From the NCBI GenBank assembly GCA_014338405.1, contig JTDE01000218.1:1-64000 (forward strand): DNA of 64,000 bases, written 5' to 3'. Below the pieces are notes generated by a model. It had not been told where the DNA came from. It saw only the letters and a list, made by a program, of their open reading frames with translations, and did not search any database. Origin of the DNA: Paragonimus skrjabini miyazakii. Its lineage: Eukaryota > Platyhelminthes > Trematoda > Plagiorchiida > Troglotrematidae. Within the stretch, counting starts at the first letter, position 1, and the number at the start of each line of letters is the position of its first letter. Position numbers and translations under genes: made by a program. Shown one piece after another: positions 24,201 to 33,989 of the stretch.

Positions 24201-27200
24201 TCCTGCACAAACAAGTTCGCACAAAAGAGCTCACTCACCTTACTGAAAGTCACAAAAAAGAGGTAAGCTTTTCCTTTCACCTGAACCCCTTGTGTTTTTT
24301 ATTGGTATACTTCAGGTCATTGCTATCCATGCGGTTATCCTAAAAAAATTATCGCACTTGTTTAGTCTCAACCTAGTGGTTGCTGTCTGTCAGATATTCC
24401 AAACTTGCACTACCTATAGATTTGACAGTATCTTCATTATGGATCCTGTTTGACAACGCGTCTGGATAATCTTTGATTAAACTTCTGATTCATCAATTAC
24501 CCTATACATGTTCCATACTTATCATCTGGCTATAAAACTGATCTGCAAGGAAGATGTCAGTCGAAAAGTAATATCACTGCAGCAACATAACAATGAAGGG
24601 TTGCAGTGGGCTACATCGCATGTCTACTATGCACCTTTGTTAAGCTTTGTTCTTGTTTTCTACAAATGAACGTCATTCACGAAGCGAGGGTGATTTTCTA
24701 CTGGACTAAACTGGGGTAGAAATCGAAACAGTTTTACAAATTGTTACTTGATAATGATTACCCCTAGATCTTTGTTTCTCGTTACATAAGTAAACAATTG
24801 TTCATTGAACTCCATTAATGTGTTCCCACATGTGGGAAATTTTCGAGTAACGCTTATAGATATCCACAGAGACGACGCATAAAAAATCTCTGAGTTTTGT
24901 TGCAATAATTCACTCTGCCATAAACCAGTTTATCGGGGATAAGAAACCCTATCAGTTTTCATCATGTGTTCGTGTGCTGATTACATCGGACACAATGAGA
25001 AGTTTGTCCAAATGCTATTAAGTCTTATTAGCCTAGACCTACCGTCTTACTACCTTGGATTTAAAATAGTAGAACTCTATCGGTGACCTTATTTCGGTGT
25101 TGTTTCTATCATGTTTGGTTTCAACTTGATTTAATATACATGTTTGATGTCTGACTGCTCAGTGACGTTTTTGTGTTGTCGGTACCCTGTTGGTTCACAT
25201 TAGAACCAGACTCTTGCCAGACCCCTACTTTCTGCCTATTTCACCGGTGGCTTTGTACCCTTCCTTTTATTTCCTCTTGGTCATTCATTTGCCTACGCAT
25301 TAGCGTGTTCACTTGTTATCGGGTGCTCTACAATCAGACACTGTAATAGTTTGAGCGATACGTGTGTCAAATTGTCTGCGCCTTTTTTTACTGTAGTGCA
25401 CGAAACCAAAATTTTGTTAGCTTGTACTTGATGCTTAGGTGGAGCTATTAATTCATTATTTCCGGTTGGATGCTTTTTATCATGCAGTTTTTTTAATTTA
25501 GCACTGTTGCATCCAATGTAGACAGACGCGTATACGTACGCTCGGCTAAAATGTCGGATACGGTTATTGATGCACTTGACTAAGGCAGCGTTTTTATTGC
25601 ATTCTACTTCTACGCCTGACTTACCTATGCTGACAGGTAGATGTATGTTCAGCAATTGAGTATTAATGTTACCACAGTCATTGTCTGCCTTTCTGACTTT
25701 TATTAATAACCTTGTATCATTGGCTTTATAAGTGCCCATCGATAACATTGTACAGCATCAAACCATTGAGTAAAAAGCAGTGCTGAACCTGCAGTTCGCT
25801 CGAATATCCAATGCCTACCAAAAATGTCCCTCCCGTCTTCGTGGAACACTTCCGTTCAAAGCGTTTGTCTCAATAGGCAATTTATGATATCTTCCGTTTT
25901 TTGTCAAATCTCTCCTGTTTGCAATGGCTGACTTAGTCATTAACTCTAGGATGGTCCTGAGGTTGGTTTGTGTATCAACGGCAGTAAATTGTCAACTAGG
26001 ATGGGCATCCGGTGTCGGTCTCAGACATTTTGAGTCGGAATAAGAATCGATGGTTGTGCTGATCATAGTAGCAAATGCACTTTGATGTCAAAAAATCCTT
26101 CCGATATCTGTGTGGTGTCCCACCATCTGTTTGTGAAATTTAACTATCTAGCCAGTTGTTTAACCCGTTGTAGATCTTTCAATCGATCGTAGTGTCAAGG
26201 TTTACAGCTTCACTACACTAAGTTACACCCAATAGCTCGTGGATAGACCCTTTGCTTTAAATCGTAGGTAGCATCACGTGACTAAAATAGTCCGCTTTGG
26301 ACGCTCGGGTACGACCATATCACATACCGTGGCTTTCAGGCTTACCGCATCGCAATTGTTTAAACGTCTGTATTGGACTTTTAGTGATTGTCTTTGGCTT
26401 TCATACAACAGGAACTGTTGAATTTTCATCGATGCAAAACGCCCTGGTCCGTTTTGCCGAGGATGGGTGTAGCATGACATTCCTTGCTACGATTGCCATT
26501 GCTTGTGCTTAGCACTCAACCTTAGAATCTGACATTTTTAACCCACTTCTGCCTATTTCCTAATTTCCTCAGTATGAAGATGGTGCGTTATCCATAATCT
26601 TGTAGTTCACGGAGGCTCACAAGGTTTGACTTTCCCGCTTCTTGATCTCTCTGCCTGACGCATATCAATAGTTCAGTTTTCCACTGGTCATTGTGTGTCT
26701 CCTTACCTGACCGTTGAGCGATTGACTCAGTACCTACGGTACGCCTTAGTGCGTAGAATGCCTTTTCATGATGGATTGCTGTTCAACTGCATACCCAATT
26801 ACCCCGTTGAATTCTAAAGGGAGCGTGACCCAATATTAGTGGTGAACATTACTGTGGTCAACCTGGCTGTTTCCAGGGTAAGGAGTGAGAGATGTCCGTG
26901 TCGACTGCTTGCTGCACTGAAACAAAGGATTTTCACCGAACACTTCCACACTTTCATTTGTACGATTTGTTACTTCGTTTGCTTTCTTTTGAGGTCATTT
27001 GATTTGTTACCAATCTTTCTGATTGTATAACGTTTTTGATCGGATAGGCGCAACCTGCATGCACACACCCTAATTCATTTGTGCCAGGGCTGTGTTGTGC
27101 TTCACAGTTAGGTAACAGCCCGGTGGTCTTCATGCACTGATGTTCATATGGCATAAAAACTAGTCAGAGTGGTTGTTGCTCTATTGATTAATGGACTTAT

Positions 27201-27930
27201 AACAATACTCGTACCAAGCGGTAACACACAAGTTATTCTTTTCTCTGTCCATTTGGCGTCTTAGAAGCACGAACTGTTGCTTCCGAAGTCCGTTTTTGAC
27301 TGGGTTGTCTGCTTTCGTAACGACAAGGTGTTATCCACCGATTTGACGGTTAATTCATTCTTCTCACACTTTTTACCTATGCCCGTGTGTATTTTTGTTT
27401 TCTAGGCGATTCCTGATGAATCTGATGAGAGCAAAGGCAAATTTAAGCGAGATTTGGAATCGGTGGATTCCAATGCTTCTGATAGCGACAGCAGCACTGC
27501 TTCCTACGATATGGATGATGGGACGGCGGTCGTTCATGTGTCTAAATCTAAGAAAAAAGCAGCACATAAAAAAGATAAACCGGTAGAGAAAATGACAAGC
27601 GAACCACTTCAAAGCGATGATGATAGTGATTTCGATTTGGAAGCCGTTTTGAAAGAAAGCGAAGAGGAGAGAAGCGAACCGGAAACAGCACCCGATGAAG
27701 TAACGGATTTCGAACTGAGCGACAGCGAAGAATCGACCAAGGCGGACGAGGAGATGGAGGAGGCAAACTTGAGCGAGACATCTGAGGTTAAGCCCAGTCG
27801 GCCCTCCCACAAAACCTCGAAAACTAAGAAGGTGGTTTCTGTAGCTAAACGGAAGAATAAACGAAAGCTAGGGAGCCGTAAAGTCACCAAAAAGACGCAG
27901 AAAGTAGTGCACCGCCGCACAAGGAGCTGA
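12177..27930 (+). CDS. NOC2L: Nucleolar complex protein 2 homologue (partial, eight exons, N-terminus not found)
   Basis: NOC2 works in the nucleolus and nucleus with NOC1 and NOC3 in maturation and export of pre-60S ribosomal particles. Eight exons join in one frame: 12177-12284, 12325-12435, 12478-12666, 14018-14160, 19245-19665, 20530-20670, 24131-24262 and 27406-27930, about 590 codons in all. The conserved blocks run in the same order as in animal NOC2L: a W-x-(D/E)-E-(D/E)-S-x-R-x-(L/V)-AFL block, Y-V-R-N-x-K-F, AF-x-Y-(I/V)-RQLA, NWQFV, PLR-x-HC, a V(D/N)FNR segment, FPE-(F/L)-VLP and LK-x-F-x-R-x-C-(K/R)-V. The tail is acidic/serine-rich, then Lys/Arg-rich, as expected for a nucleolar protein. 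All introns are GT..AG and all are phase 0 except that after 14160 (phase 2). Some 250-300 N-terminal residues expected from the family are missing and must lie upstream. Introns hold RTE and Penelope-like debris. The family call is firm; the first exon's 5' edge is the least certain junction. Confidence 0.9.
12285..12324 (+). other. 40-base NOC2 intron
   Basis: It starts GTACTA and ends GTTCAG, phase 0. Removing it restores the family spacing between TYFK and VMSQIW. Introns of this size are known from flatworm genes. Confidence 0.65.
12325..12435 (+). CDS. NOC2L: NOC2 exon
   Basis: The exon encodes VMSQIWSEDEDSRRILAFLN and then LLKAIEVKPECFGLCIK. It matches the W-S-T-G-E-E-S-x-R-V-L-A-F-L region of animal NOC2L at nearly constant spacing. 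It sits between two very short introns, 12285-12324 (40 bases) and 12436-12477 (42 bases). Reading through either intron meets a stop or a frame change, so both are needed. The donor GTGGGT follows AAA at 12435. Confidence 0.8.
12436..12477 (+). other. 42-base NOC2 intron
   Basis: It starts GTGGGT and ends GACCTAG, phase 0. Read through in frame it gives a TGA. Removing it joins GLCIK to FMFVAYVRN and keeps the family spacing. Confidence 0.75.
12478..12666 (+). CDS. NOC2L: NOC2 exon
   Basis: The acceptor is ..GACCTAG and the donor GTGAGG. Sixty-three residues include YVRNSKFV, then INFMRLSLLELF, then YLHAFVYVRQLAIGLRKA. These are among the most conserved Noc2 signatures (vertebrate YVRNCKF ... 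ISFMQWTLTELL ... YQHAFLYIRQLAIHLRNA). Both ends are phase 0. The intron after it is 1351 bases. Confidence 0.92.
12667..14017 (+). other. NOC2 intron (1351 bases)
   Basis: GTGAGG..CCAG, phase 0. No recognisable element inside; a frame at 13606-13788 shows no similarity. Confidence 0.75.
14018..14160 (+). CDS. NOC2L: NOC2 exon
   Basis: The acceptor is ..CCATTTCCAG and the donor GTGAGT. The exon encodes EDKQAVQNWQFVNSLRLWTD, then FVAKYAATHKAIQSLIHPIV, then QILVGTT and two bases of a Lys codon. It corresponds to the YNWQ(F/Y)VHCL-x-LW ... PL-x-YPL-x-Q(V/I)I-x-G-C-I-K block. It ends in phase 2, and the A at 19245 completes the Lys codon. The following intron (5084 bases) carries nested retroelements. 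Confidence 0.92.
14161..15599 (+). other. First part of the 5084-base NOC2 intron
   Basis: It starts at the donor GTGAGT. Short frames at 14705-14935 + and 14780-15073 - have no recognisable similarity. Confidence 0.6.
15600..16265 (+). mobile_element. RTE-like retrotransposon, 3' part of ORF
   Basis: It lies in the 5.1-kb NOC2 intron, same strand as the gene. Broken frames give KARAVFGNLGASLATERYLS, then VLLYGSETWLLRVEDANGLQ with VFDHRCLRSVTG, then MPASRLPHRAMFSNASADWR and VRGGQVMTWRRQMK. This is the order seen at the C-terminus of trematode RTE-like endonuclease/RT polyproteins. A second copy at 37735-38318 shares runs such as GCGCAAAGTGCG and GACCTGGCGTAGACAAAT. The 5' two thirds of the element are absent. 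The 3' tail is interrupted near 16265-17820 by a Penelope-like insertion. Confidence 0.8.
16385..17512 (-). mobile_element. Penelope-like element, truncated, - strand
   Basis: The - strand frame 17512-17231 encodes YKQVNGVAMGSSLGPTLADI and then LYERYVDDILIF. These are the Penelope-type RT motifs, with the YVDD catalytic box intact at residues 49-52. The frame at 16984-16658 holds the C-terminal part, including QFTCSCGDFYMSRAKE. That is the GIY-YIG region, with the expected Y-I-G-R-T changed to Y-M-S-R-A. The frame then runs through the ETGHVVDPANSF segment into the 3' untranslated end near 16390. RT thumb and linker are shortened or lost between 17230 and 16985. The element lies antisense in a NOC2 intron and inside an RTE tail. 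Confidence 0.85.
17495..17815 (+). mobile_element. Inverted partial copy of the Penelope-like 3' end
   Basis: The + frame reads ETGHVVDPANSFQMLLRNRN, then LAFSEAVLINTRRPVLCVDK and ends LTHTVCLPWN-stop, followed by a 3' untranslated stretch. It is the reverse complement, with scattered changes, of 16385-16700, the 3' end of the adjacent - strand element. The two copies therefore form inverted arms of about 300 bp around the RT segment. Penelope-like elements are known for partial terminal copies in direct or inverted order. Confidence 0.85.
17825..17995 (+). repeat. Resumed 3' tail of the RTE-like element
   Basis: Starting at TTGTTTGTTTGCATGACGTA, through TTAGTAGTTAAGTTCCTTCC and a pyrimidine-rich stretch, to GTGTGGCAGTTAAACAT, this matches 38371-38536. 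There it follows the RTE ORF end directly. Here it is separated from the RTE ORF by the Penelope-like insertion. Confidence 0.7.
17996..19244 (+). other. Remainder of the NOC2 intron
   Basis: Unassigned T-rich intron sequence leading to the acceptor before 19245. No further element was recognised. Confidence 0.55.
19245..19665 (+). CDS. NOC2L: NOC2 exon (longest core exon)
   Basis: The acceptor is ..TTTGTTTTAG and the donor GTGAGC. The 140 residues begin KLNPGERWIPLRFHC (vertebrate KL-x-P-T-A-R-F-Y-PLRMHC). They continue with LVPSLPLLLDTFQLVNFNRR, matching the P-(V/I)-LP-F-x-LE-x-FQQVDFNR pattern. Next come PLDLRLMLHFS (vertebrate PINFSVILKLS) and LAFPEFVLPLVNE. Between LAG and LVPSLP there is an insertion of about 35 residues (19315-19419) that vertebrate NOC2L lacks. 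The open frame runs past the donor to a stop at 19720, but residues after NE do not match; the next exon continues the family pattern. Confidence 0.93.
20530..20670 (+). CDS. NOC2L: NOC2 exon
   Basis: The acceptor is ..TTATTTGCAG and the donor GTGCGT. Forty-seven residues, LKQFCRTCRVASFTRQMKAL through NPEEF, match the LK-x-F-x-REC-KVANYCRQ ... RRQRV segment of the family. Phase is 0 at both ends. Confidence 0.92.
20671..24130 (+). other. NOC2 intron (3460 bases)
   Basis: GTGCGT..CACAG, phase 0. No open frame of note. The 21220-22470 part has frames up to 95 codons without a family match. Confidence 0.7.
24131..24262 (+). CDS. NOC2L: NOC2 exon
   Basis: The acceptor is ..ACGCAACCACAG and the donor GTAAGC. 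Forty-four residues include TPPFYNFYVLHKQVRTKEL, equivalent to the G-T-P-L-x-x-Y-Y-x-x-W-R-K-L-R-D-R-E segment near the end of the Noc2 core. The acceptor has an alternative AG six bases downstream (ACTCAG), which would shift the start by two codons. Confidence 0.82.
24263..27405 (+). other. NOC2 intron (3143 bases)
   Basis: GTAAGC..TCTAG, phase 0. It contains a 151-codon antisense frame (25293-25748), listed separately. A short exon carrying the missing P-E-(I/V)-K-R motif might be hidden here, but I could not locate one. Confidence 0.65.
25293..25748 (-). CDS. Antisense open frame in a NOC2 intron, unknown
   Basis: A 151-codon frame, one of the longer uninterrupted ones here. A segment reading YASVYIGCNSAKLKKLHDKK faintly recalls the Y-I-G-x-T-x-x-x-L part of Penelope-like GIY-YIG domains, but the expected flanking motifs are absent. 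It may be chance or the remnant of another Penelope-like element. No function is assigned. Confidence 0.2.
   Translation of the reverse strand: MLSMGTYKANDTRLLIKVRKADNDCGNINTQLLNIHLPVSIGKSGVEVECNKNAALVKCINNRIRHFSRAYVYASVYIGCNSAKLKKLHDKKHPTGNNELIAPPKHQVQANKILVSCTTVKKGADNLTHVSLKLLQCLIVEHPITSEHANA
27406..27930 (+). CDS. NOC2L: NOC2 terminal exon with stop codon
   Basis: The acceptor is ..TTGTTTTCTAG, and the frame is open to the TGA at 27928-27930. It encodes 174 residues: a long Asp/Glu/Ser-rich stretch (DSNASDSDSS, DDDSDFDLEAVL, FELSDSEEST) followed by a Lys/Arg-rich end (KRKNKRKLGSRKVTKKTQK). Acidic serine clusters and basic tails are usual at NOC2 C-termini and suit CK2 phosphorylation and nucleolar targeting (inference). 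The conserved P-E-(I/V)-K-R motif expected just before the tail is not visible, so a small exon may be missing from the intron before it. No clear AATAAA was seen in the first few hundred bases downstream. Confidence 0.88.
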   Translation, partial: AIPDESDESKGKFKRDLESVDSNASDSDSSTASYDMDDGTAVVHVSKSKKKAAHKKDKPVEKMTSEPLQSDDDSDFDLEAVLKESEEERSEPETAPDEVTDFELSDSEESTKADEEMEEANLSETSEVKPSRPSHKTSKTKKVVSVAKRKNKRKLGSRKVTKKTQKVVHRRTRS

Positions 27931-30900
27931 TGTTCTTTCCCGATTAACATTACTCTTTTTGCATAAATTGACCGCAACCATTGTGTATAATGTGTATCTT
28001 TACTATCATTTGAAGTGTGTATTGGGTTCATTGTTTGTTCGGTTCATATAGAGTTGTCGACCGTATGAACTAATGGAATTTCGTGACATCATTGGGAGAC
28101 GAATTACGTATCTCTGTTTGTTGACCCATAGCCAACCAGGTGTTAGAGGGCTAGTCTGTACTCTAATTTATGCAGAGTTGAATGAGGGCCCAAACAGTCA
28201 TGAACTCTTCAGAATGCCTTGGTTCAGATTCCCACATGTTAGGACGGAGCAACAACCGTCCAGGATCCATGATAAGAGCTAATTAGGAAAACGTTTGGAA
28301 AGCTGAAAACGAAGATGCGACCAGATTTTCCGGTCGGCTTCTTCCGAAAACACTAGGTTCGTTTTTTACTCATTCCATGTAGTCAATCTATCTTTTCTCC
28401 GATCGCACTTTGAGTTTCCATTCTTCCATTGAGGTAACCGTGACGACCGGACAACCTGAGCACCACCCACAAGGATATTTCGGTGTGTTATTTGGTCGTG
28501 TCTAATGTGGGGTCAATGGTGCAGTTATCGTTGCAGTTGTCTCATGAGGACGTGGGGCAGAGTTGAAGTCCCATTTGTGACGAGAATAGTGGGCTTTAAC
28601 AAGAGTGAAACTCGAGTCTCTCGCCTCTTTTCGAAAGTGATTTATTGGGTAGTATATTTGTATACAAAGACTCACCTGCTGCGAGTGGCATTTAGTTTGT
28701 GCATGTTGAATCAGTTTCGTTCTCATCCTCTAGATTTGTTTAGTCTTCATTTATTGAAGGCCGCAGCCGGATTTATGTTGCTTCTGTTACTTGGGCTGCT
28801 AATCTTTAAATGTAATAGTGGTCCCCAGTTCCGATTAGATTTCGCTATTTGCCTCTAGTGGGAAAGATACGTGACCCATATGCATCCACTGATTTCCCAG
28901 CTGAGCAAACGTACCATGGTCTCGATCATCGTTGAAATAAAAAGACTGAGCTAGGTGAACGGGCGATATATTTCTAGGAATACACTGAACTAGTGTGAGT
29001 AATTATACACTACCTCGTCTAGGTTCAGTGGCAGCTACTGGCTAAATAAAGTGAATTTCGCGACGAGTTTCCACTTAATCAACAGCAGCAGAAATGACTG
29101 ATTGGAAAAGTATGCCACTTAAAATCGATGGGGTTCAAACGATATAACGTTACAGTTTGAAGTAGTGATTAACACTCACTCCTGAAATACAAACATCCGT
29201 CGCATAAATGTACGAATAGAGTTGTGCCGAAATTCTCACCACATCTGTCGTGGTAAGCATGCATTCACAGAACCAACTCCCATTGAATGCAGGTATTTTA
29301 GGGAAGAAATGAGTGACACATAAACGCCGATAGAACCTTTGGCCGTGTTAGCTACTTCGCGGTACCGCTGAGTGGTAACTGCCATCGCCACCCCTGAGTT
29401 ACGCAAATAATTAGCACGGTTGTCAAGCTGTATGTTCCGATAACAATAAATTTTTTCTAGGTACCTATTCAGACGCTATGATTAGGGCTGTCCACACGGT
29501 GAATCTCAAACAATTGATGGTTGGAGGGAGGGTCGTCCAATCTTGTGTCAAACGGTCTGAGAGGCGTAGAGATCCCTGTAAGATGGAACCCAATGATTTA
29601 CAGCTCCTCACAGACTCAACGTAAGATCCACCTACCGCTAGGTCGAATTTATAAGAGCTATCTCTGTTTACGACGATGTTTCAGTAACATGGACCCAAGG
29701 TCCAGGCCCCTTAGAAGTATTTCACTCTTGGCTAGAATTCACAATAAGACAGTGCTGGAATGCGTTATGGGGTGTTGCATGTGATGTACGACTGTGCAGA
29801 GTCAGGTTACTCCGGTGAACTGGTCGGATCTCATTCTATACCATTTGTTATATAATGCTTGAAATCCGGATGTCACAGAATCCGTCATCAAGTAAGTTGC
29901 TCACAGATAATGTCTTGATCGCCTCAATTTCTACATCCTGACTGGTTCTTGGAACAGTCAACTCGATTATACCCGATGATGACAGCCGAGTCGCTGGTTT
30001 ATGTGATTCGGCTACAAAGGCATGATTGGCCTGAGAAGGCGAATAATGGGTCGAGCTTGCTGAAATAATCACTCTACTAGACCTATATGATAGGTCTACC
30101 TAAAGTAGATACTTCAACTCTATGTCCCAATTTCGCGTGGGCGCGCCGCGCCAAAATTCTACGGTCATTTTCTCTTGACGCTATCTTGTTATTGAGTCCT
30201 CAAATCAAATGTTAAAAAAATGTGCTGAACTTTCGTTGAACAGCCATTATGGAAGGTGAGTTATACACTCATAATGACCGCGACAAAATTACATGATTAC
30301 TCCAGGTTGTTCAAATGCATACAAGTTGAGACACTTTCCCAATGTTAGCCGTTCGTGTACATGTCAGATGCTTTGTACCTGATATGTGGTTCATATGATA
30401 ATCAGTTTAGCAGCTACTGGGCCACTGACGATGGTCTTGGTGTCGGCTGGTCGCCGTATGCTCTAGCACTTCGTTTTGTGTGCACTATTTACATTGAGCT
30501 ACGTGATTTTGAACTGACCGAAGGCCTAAAATGTTTGTATCCGGTTGAACATTAGAAGGTTGGCCGGAAGTTCCCAATAGGTTCCAAACAATTTCCACCA
30601 CTGATGTACATGAAGATAACTAAAATCATTTCGTTGATTCAGTGACAGGTGCACTCTTGCTTGTTACGAGCTGAAGTATGTATTACTTTTTCCTGCGACG
30701 AGGACAAATTTATTCGAGTAGGACTGTGCATTTTATCATGTAGAAACGTGGGCGGTTAAGCCAATGCACTAATAATACGCTGTCTGCTTATACTGAGGAC
30801 ATTCACAGCTTTCGCAGTAATTGTACCGACAATGTTGAACGATAGTCAACACACACTCTGACTCATGTTTCCAGAACTTAAAACGTCATTTTTGTGATTC

Positions 30901-31839
30901 TTACATTGTCACAAATTGGAAAACGTCCTTAACATGTGCGTTTCTATTTATCTGTTAGCGGAGGAGACTTGTAGTAGACGGTTCACGGGTGTAAAAAAAT
31001 AAACGGAATTTGGTATTGGGAAGACCACTAGAGTGCAGTCATATCATCAACGAACAGTGAAACACACTGAACCAACTTCTTGTCACAGATGCACATCTAA
31101 CGACCTTCGGATTTGAGATAGAATGCCTGTACTACAAGTTGCATCCCACATATGTCCCCATCGAGTAGGACCTTAAAACCTAACCAGCTCAGCCGTGACC
31201 ACAAAGTGAGACACCGTGCTCTACTGTACTTAGACCATGACTGGGTCGGTTAATCAGTAATTTGCTCATTTCATAATTCACTTCTGGTGTATGACCACTT
31301 AGGCACTCATCCTCATTTAGCATGAACAAACTTCTTGGTGAATGACCTGGGGTGGAGTATTTTGTTGGTGAGAAAAGGTTTATGATGCGCACGCAACACG
31401 TTAATTTCACTAGTCTCTATGAGTAACGGATTTAATTGAACCCAATACTCACTTCACCGGCATGTGTCTGAGCCTTTTTATTAAGCGCCAATTTCTTCTC
31501 AGGGTAAAGACGACAGACCTGTGCTTTCGTTTCCAGGTGTAGCTGAATTACGGAGTTGAACATAGTAAGATAGACTGCAGAGTGAAAGATTCCACAAACA
31601 GATGGGCCCCATTGTCATGGCTGCACAGTTTGTAAGCAAACTTCGGCTCGCCCTCACTAATGTCCCTTGCGTCACTGATGCAGTGGTGAGCACAGTTTTG
31701 GTATTCGGTTCATATTCTATAGAATTTCTACATCTAATGCACATTGTACAGCTTGTCGAAGTTTCGTGCCATCAGCGTGCTACAGCACTGGTTACTCCCC
31801 GTTGTTGTGTAGTCCAAGAATAAACTACAGTATTCTAAG
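27931..31839. other. Intergenic stretch downstream of NOC2
   Basis: It begins with the NOC2 3' untranslated region. A 117-codon + frame at 28505-28858 has a hydrophobic segment (AAGFMLLLLLGLLIFK) but no recognisable family or start context. No RNA gene or element identified. Confidence 0.4.
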
Positions 31840-32440
31840 ATGGATCTTTTCGAAGCACCGATGTTAGCCTAATAATCGTCGATCCATTTTGATGTTGGGT
31901 CTGCGTTTAACTAACAGCCACCTGAGTAATTTCTCATTGAGGCCGTAATTGTCAATCTTCTGTACTTGGATGGAGTGAGCAACTCTACTGACACTAAGCT
32001 AGATCACATCAACAGCTAGCTTGTCAACAGCCTCCTTCCAAAAGTGAAAAATCAGCAAATTGTTGGAGCAAGAATATCCATTACAAAGGCCTTGCTGTTT
32101 TCTAGTAACGGGTTTGAGAGCTGCTACTTGTGCTCGGGGAGACAGTGAGCGTTCCATCAGGTTGGATATCACTGGAAGTAAAGCTGTTGGTCGGTAACCT
32201 GCTCGGTCATCTCTGCAACCACCTCTGAAAACAGGTTTGGCTGTGAACTATTCCTGGGTCTTCGGCAAATGGCCAGTTGACAGGGTTGTTAAGTACTGTC
32301 AACAGCTCTGCTATCGAAGTAGCAGAGCTTTTCCGAAAGGCTTTGGATAGTATATCTGGCCGTGATGATTCGTAATCTGATAGATTTTCCAGTTTGATTC
32401 TGATTCACGGCACTGATATTTGGGAGAATTTCGTTGCCTC
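31840..32440 (-). mobile_element. CR1/jockey-like RT fragment, - strand
   Basis: Read on the - strand, frames give PDILSKAFRKSSATSIAELL, matching GPDG-(I/L)-x-x-x-x-F-x-x-(C/S)-A-x-x-(I/L)-AEPL. Then YRPTALLPVISNLMERSLSP matches NYRPISLL-x-V-x-S-K-V-ME-x-(I/L). Next are CSNNLLIFHFWKEAVDKLAV and a degenerate KA-x-D-x-V-x-HS area. Several frameshifts and stops are present. Confidence 0.65.
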
Positions 32441-33660
32441 ATCATATATACTCAAACGTCCCTTGCAACGTTCAGTTGTACCCACTCACCTGTTTACTCA
32501 GGTTGTTGGCCGCCTTGACATATGTACTGGTAAATCCACGGAGGTTGGAGTGAAATATCAGTCTTAATCTTGCTGTGTATTGGTTTCTCTGTAGAGAAGC
32601 TTAGAATTCAGGTTCAGCTTTTGAGCAAGAAAGGGCTTATAATAAAACTGATCCTCCCACTACAACCATGGTGCTGTTTTGCCCAATGACGCACTCAACA
32701 AAATTCGAGTTCAGTCTGTTCCAGTTGATGTATTCCATGCTGAAAGTTCCGATTTAATCATACGTTTGGTTCTATTTTTTGAGCCTCATTTTTTACTAGG
32801 TTGGGGACGTTGTTATTACAACAGTCAAAGGCTTCTTTAAAAATGACCCGCCGGTGACGAATTACGATGAAGGTGGTGATGAAGCTATGCTACTCAACTT
32901 CGTTGAGCTCTGTTTACATTGCTGGAAAATTCACATTGTGATACGCTTTCATACATATATTGTGATGGATGTATTATCTAGTTTCAAATAACTAGCTAAA
33001 TCCAACTATCTCATAATCATTGCGACTAAGCAGGTTGGGTTTTTTAGATTTCTAGTCACATTAGTCTAGTTGATAAAAATACAACCAACATAACAGCCAT
33101 TCACGCTAACATAATTCTGAGCATACTGAAATAGCCAGGTTCCATTGCTGCATCAAAGGTTTTCCCGGCGGAGATTTCACGGGATTAACTGAAATCCAGC
33201 TCCGGGTGATTGATGTCTCTGAATAAACTGTAGATACAAGGTGCACACCAAAAAGAGTCAAAACTGGCTTTGGCTCCCACTTTCTGCCCCTAAACCGGGC
33301 TTTCATGCTTTACTGTTTTTAATGTGTAGTGATGGCCCTCCGGAAGTAACTCTCGGCAAGTCTATATTGTGGACGGATGAAGTTGTGCACACAGAGTAAT
33401 TAACTTGTTTCTGCTTTATCCTTACAAAAAGGCAGTAAGAAAGATCAACGCAGTACTGAGTGTGGTAACACAGAAGTTCTCCCGTACATAAAATAGAACT
33501 TTCTGAAGTTTATATTAGATTTCTGTCAGAAACTTGTCCGAGTACTCTACTTCAGTTGTTTTTACTCGGTTTATGGAAAGTTCAAATATACTGAGGGTTT
33601 TCACCGAGCCTTATCCAAAGTTGTATGAGAGTATAGGCTAGAATTTCCCGTGCGTTTATC
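32441..33660. other. Unassigned stretch
   Basis: Contains a 66-codon - strand frame (33106-33306) without a recognisable family. Nothing else supported. Confidence 0.35.
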
Positions 33661-33674
33661 CCTCAGGCTGTTTT

Positions 33675-33953
33675 ATGAAGTCGAAGTCGAAAGTAGTGGT
33701 CAAGCTAGAGTGTAAACCGCACCAGGTTATTAAGCATAACAATGCTTATTTGACTGAATTCAAGTACGCACTCTCTTGTGCGCCGTCAGACCCACTATAT
33801 CGGTTAAATTCTGTCAGCGCGAATCACAGAACCATTGGGTATTCACCCTATCAGCATATGTTCCGACTGGTGGTTGCTCAAACGCTACCAAGAATGAGTT
33901 CTCTGCCCTCTTGTTCTGTTATCGCCTGTCTTTGGTGCCCACTTAACAAGTGA
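33675..33953 (+). mobile_element. Possible Ty3/gypsy integrase C-terminal fragment
   Basis: A 92-codon frame contains NHRTIGYSPYQHMFRLVVAQ. It resembles the (H/N)-x-S-TG-(Y/F)-SP-(Y/F)-x-LMFGR motif near the end of the integrase core of LTR retrotransposons. The catalytic D,D,E residues are not visible upstream. Confidence 0.4.
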
Positions 33954-33989
33954 GCCGAACATTCTGAGGAACAGTTCACATTGATTCAT

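Noticed and set aside
27373..28031. Several - strand frames of 77-145 codons
   Set aside because: They are reverse shadows of the low-complexity acidic/basic NOC2 terminal exon.
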